Assembly (NCBI GenBank): GCA_012295275.1
Contig: CM022676.1
Coordinates: forward strand, 1,217,010-1,281,009
Length of the DNA: 64,000 bases
Direction: 5' to 3'
Source of the DNA: Chrysomallon squamiferum
Lineage: Eukaryota; Mollusca; Gastropoda; Neomphalida; Peltospiridae
Under the pieces are notes generated by a model. The model saw only the letters and a program-made list of their open reading frames with translations, was not told the origin of the DNA and made no database searches. A program made the translations under genes and the position numbers. Of this stretch, positions 63,079 to 64,000 are shown one piece after another (position 1 is the stretch's first letter; every line of letters begins with the position of its first letter).

Positions 63079-63086
63079 TGACGTCA
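63079..63086. promoter_or_regulatory. Perfect CRE palindrome TGACGTCA
   Basis: A consensus CREB/ATF site in a CpG-containing stretch at 63000-63400. A second ACGTCA half-site lies about 20 bp upstream (63058-63063). It may mark a promoter or enhancer of an unseen neighbouring gene. Confidence 0.3.
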
Positions 63087-63836
63087 TGTTTTGACAATCG
63101 AATAGCTACGCTAGCAGTCTATTTTAGCAAAAGCGATAGCGACGTATGATTATAAGTCTTATAAACAAAGTAACTAATTACTTTCACTCAGACGATTTAT
63201 AATGTAGATAAATAGCAAATTCATTGTTTAATATCCATTTGAAGTGAAGCGGTATGGCCAATCCTTGAAAAATAACCCTTCAGGAACGACAACTCTATAT
63301 GGTCGTCTGCGGACATAAATACTAAAATAATAGAAAAAGGCCCTATTCACGAACGGTAACTCTTACTCAGGCATGATCTCACGTTCATATATCAACTGAA
63401 ATAGTCAAAAAATATATTTAATTCAGTAACTCTGCCGTTATTAACATCTTTATAAAGAAAACACTTTACTGAATAGGCATCCAAATTTGTTAAAGTATCT
63501 CTTGAAAAAAGGTTTCTGTGACTTTAGTTCACTTTAAAAAATGAAAAAAAAATTATTTAAAAAACATACATTTGGAATATGGATTTTTGACAAATTTGAA
63601 ATATCTTAGATATCTTCAAACTTTTTAATTTCTTTATTTTTTATTTTTATTTATTTATTTTATTTTATTTTTTTTTTTTCATCTAGAACTGTATGCCTTT
63701 TGATTCATATAAAACATATCTTTCTTTGACAAAATAAATTTATTTTTAAAAATTTCAAAATGCGTTGGATTCCTATTTAATGTGAGAAAAAAAGAAACAA
63801 ACGTAGCAGACGATATTTATTATACCTTCTTAAGGC

Positions 63837-63895
63837 AAAGACACACTGAGCAGTTGATCTGGAGCCTCCACGAGTTACTGGCCCCTGCAACCATG
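63837..63895 (-). other. GC-richer exon-like or transposon-like segment
   Basis: On the minus strand a GGTTGCAG acceptor-like site and AAG|GTATAA donor-like site bound about 60 nt reading GPVTRGGSRSTAQCVFALRR in one open frame. Base composition is far from the surroundings. I cannot name the protein; a fragment of a transposable element or an exon of a neighbouring gene are both possible. Confidence 0.2.
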
Positions 63896-64000
63896 GACCG
63901 AGAATTGCTGTTATAACTGGTAATAGTATGCTGATCTAGTAATAATATTATATCAAATTAGAGAGCGATGTAAAGTTCCATACACTTATTCAGTTGCAGG

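Larger units (their letters stand above)
61401..64000. other. Upstream or intergenic DNA at the right edge
   Basis: Contains (TAAA)n at about 61440-61460, (GA)n at 61587-61658 and (GATA)n at 61872-62010, then CpG-containing DNA at 63000-63400 and a GC-richer segment at 63840-63905. No gene was recognised. A minus-strand 61-codon frame at 62070-62255 looks like chance. Confidence 0.5.

Noticed and set aside
1-64000. CRISPR arrays, bacterial operons, phage or viral genes
   Set aside because: Spliced animal gene structure and dense microsatellites show a eukaryotic nuclear locus. No direct-repeat/spacer array, ribosome-binding-site pattern or viral protein motif was seen.

Overview
The window is nuclear DNA from an animal. 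It is very AT-rich (I estimate a little over 70% A+T by eye), carries microsatellites every one to two kilobases, and has GT-AG introns. Only one gene can be assembled from it: an immunoglobulin-superfamily adhesion receptor on the minus strand, running off the left edge. Its first five coding exons encode a start codon, a signal peptide and three Ig domains. The sequence best fits the nephrin / Sticks-and-stones / Hibris / SYG-2 class, which is related to Kirre/KIRREL. A large-genome invertebrate fits the long introns and repeats, and a mollusc such as a cephalopod would be compatible. Nothing here fixes the phylum.

Layout, right to left in the direction of transcription. At 59.4-61.4 kb lies a CpG-richer pocket that could be the promoter and first (non-coding) exon, with a very strong splice signal at 59503/59502 on the minus strand. 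From about 59.5 to 10.9 kb there is some 48.6 kb of presumed first intron or upstream DNA with no convincing coding exon, only simple repeats and a few repeat-poor islands that may be regulatory. At 10.9-9.9 kb are candidate 5'UTR sequences. The start codon is at 9861. Coding exons are 9801-9861, 9274-9405, 2745-2921, 1750-2082 and 953-1243. Every coding intron is phase 1, and together these exons give 331 complete codons plus one base. The domain order is signal peptide (about residues 1-20), V-type Ig1 (21-123, split by a 6.35 kb intron), Ig2 (124-234) and Ig3 (235-331). The remaining Ig domains, any FN3 domain, the membrane span and the cytoplasmic tail would lie left of position 1. A possible 30-nt phase-1 microexon sits at 124-153.

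The rest is intronic or intergenic. Long simple repeats include four (GA/CT)n arrays of 62-73 nt, a 139-nt (GATA)n array, compound AAT/AGT arrays, many (CA)n and poly(A) tracts, and one 23-bp minisatellite. No tRNA, rRNA, CRISPR, bacterial gene, viral gene or intact transposon was recognised. Right of 61.4 kb is repeat-rich DNA with a few CpG-containing stretches, including a perfect CRE at 63079, that may belong to a neighbouring gene.

The most interesting items are the candidate acidic microexon, the splice acceptor buried in a trinucleotide repeat at 2083, the back-to-back acceptor/donor (recursive splice site or first-exon donor) at 59.5 kb, and a well-formed opposite-strand exon candidate beside it. 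All need transcript data.
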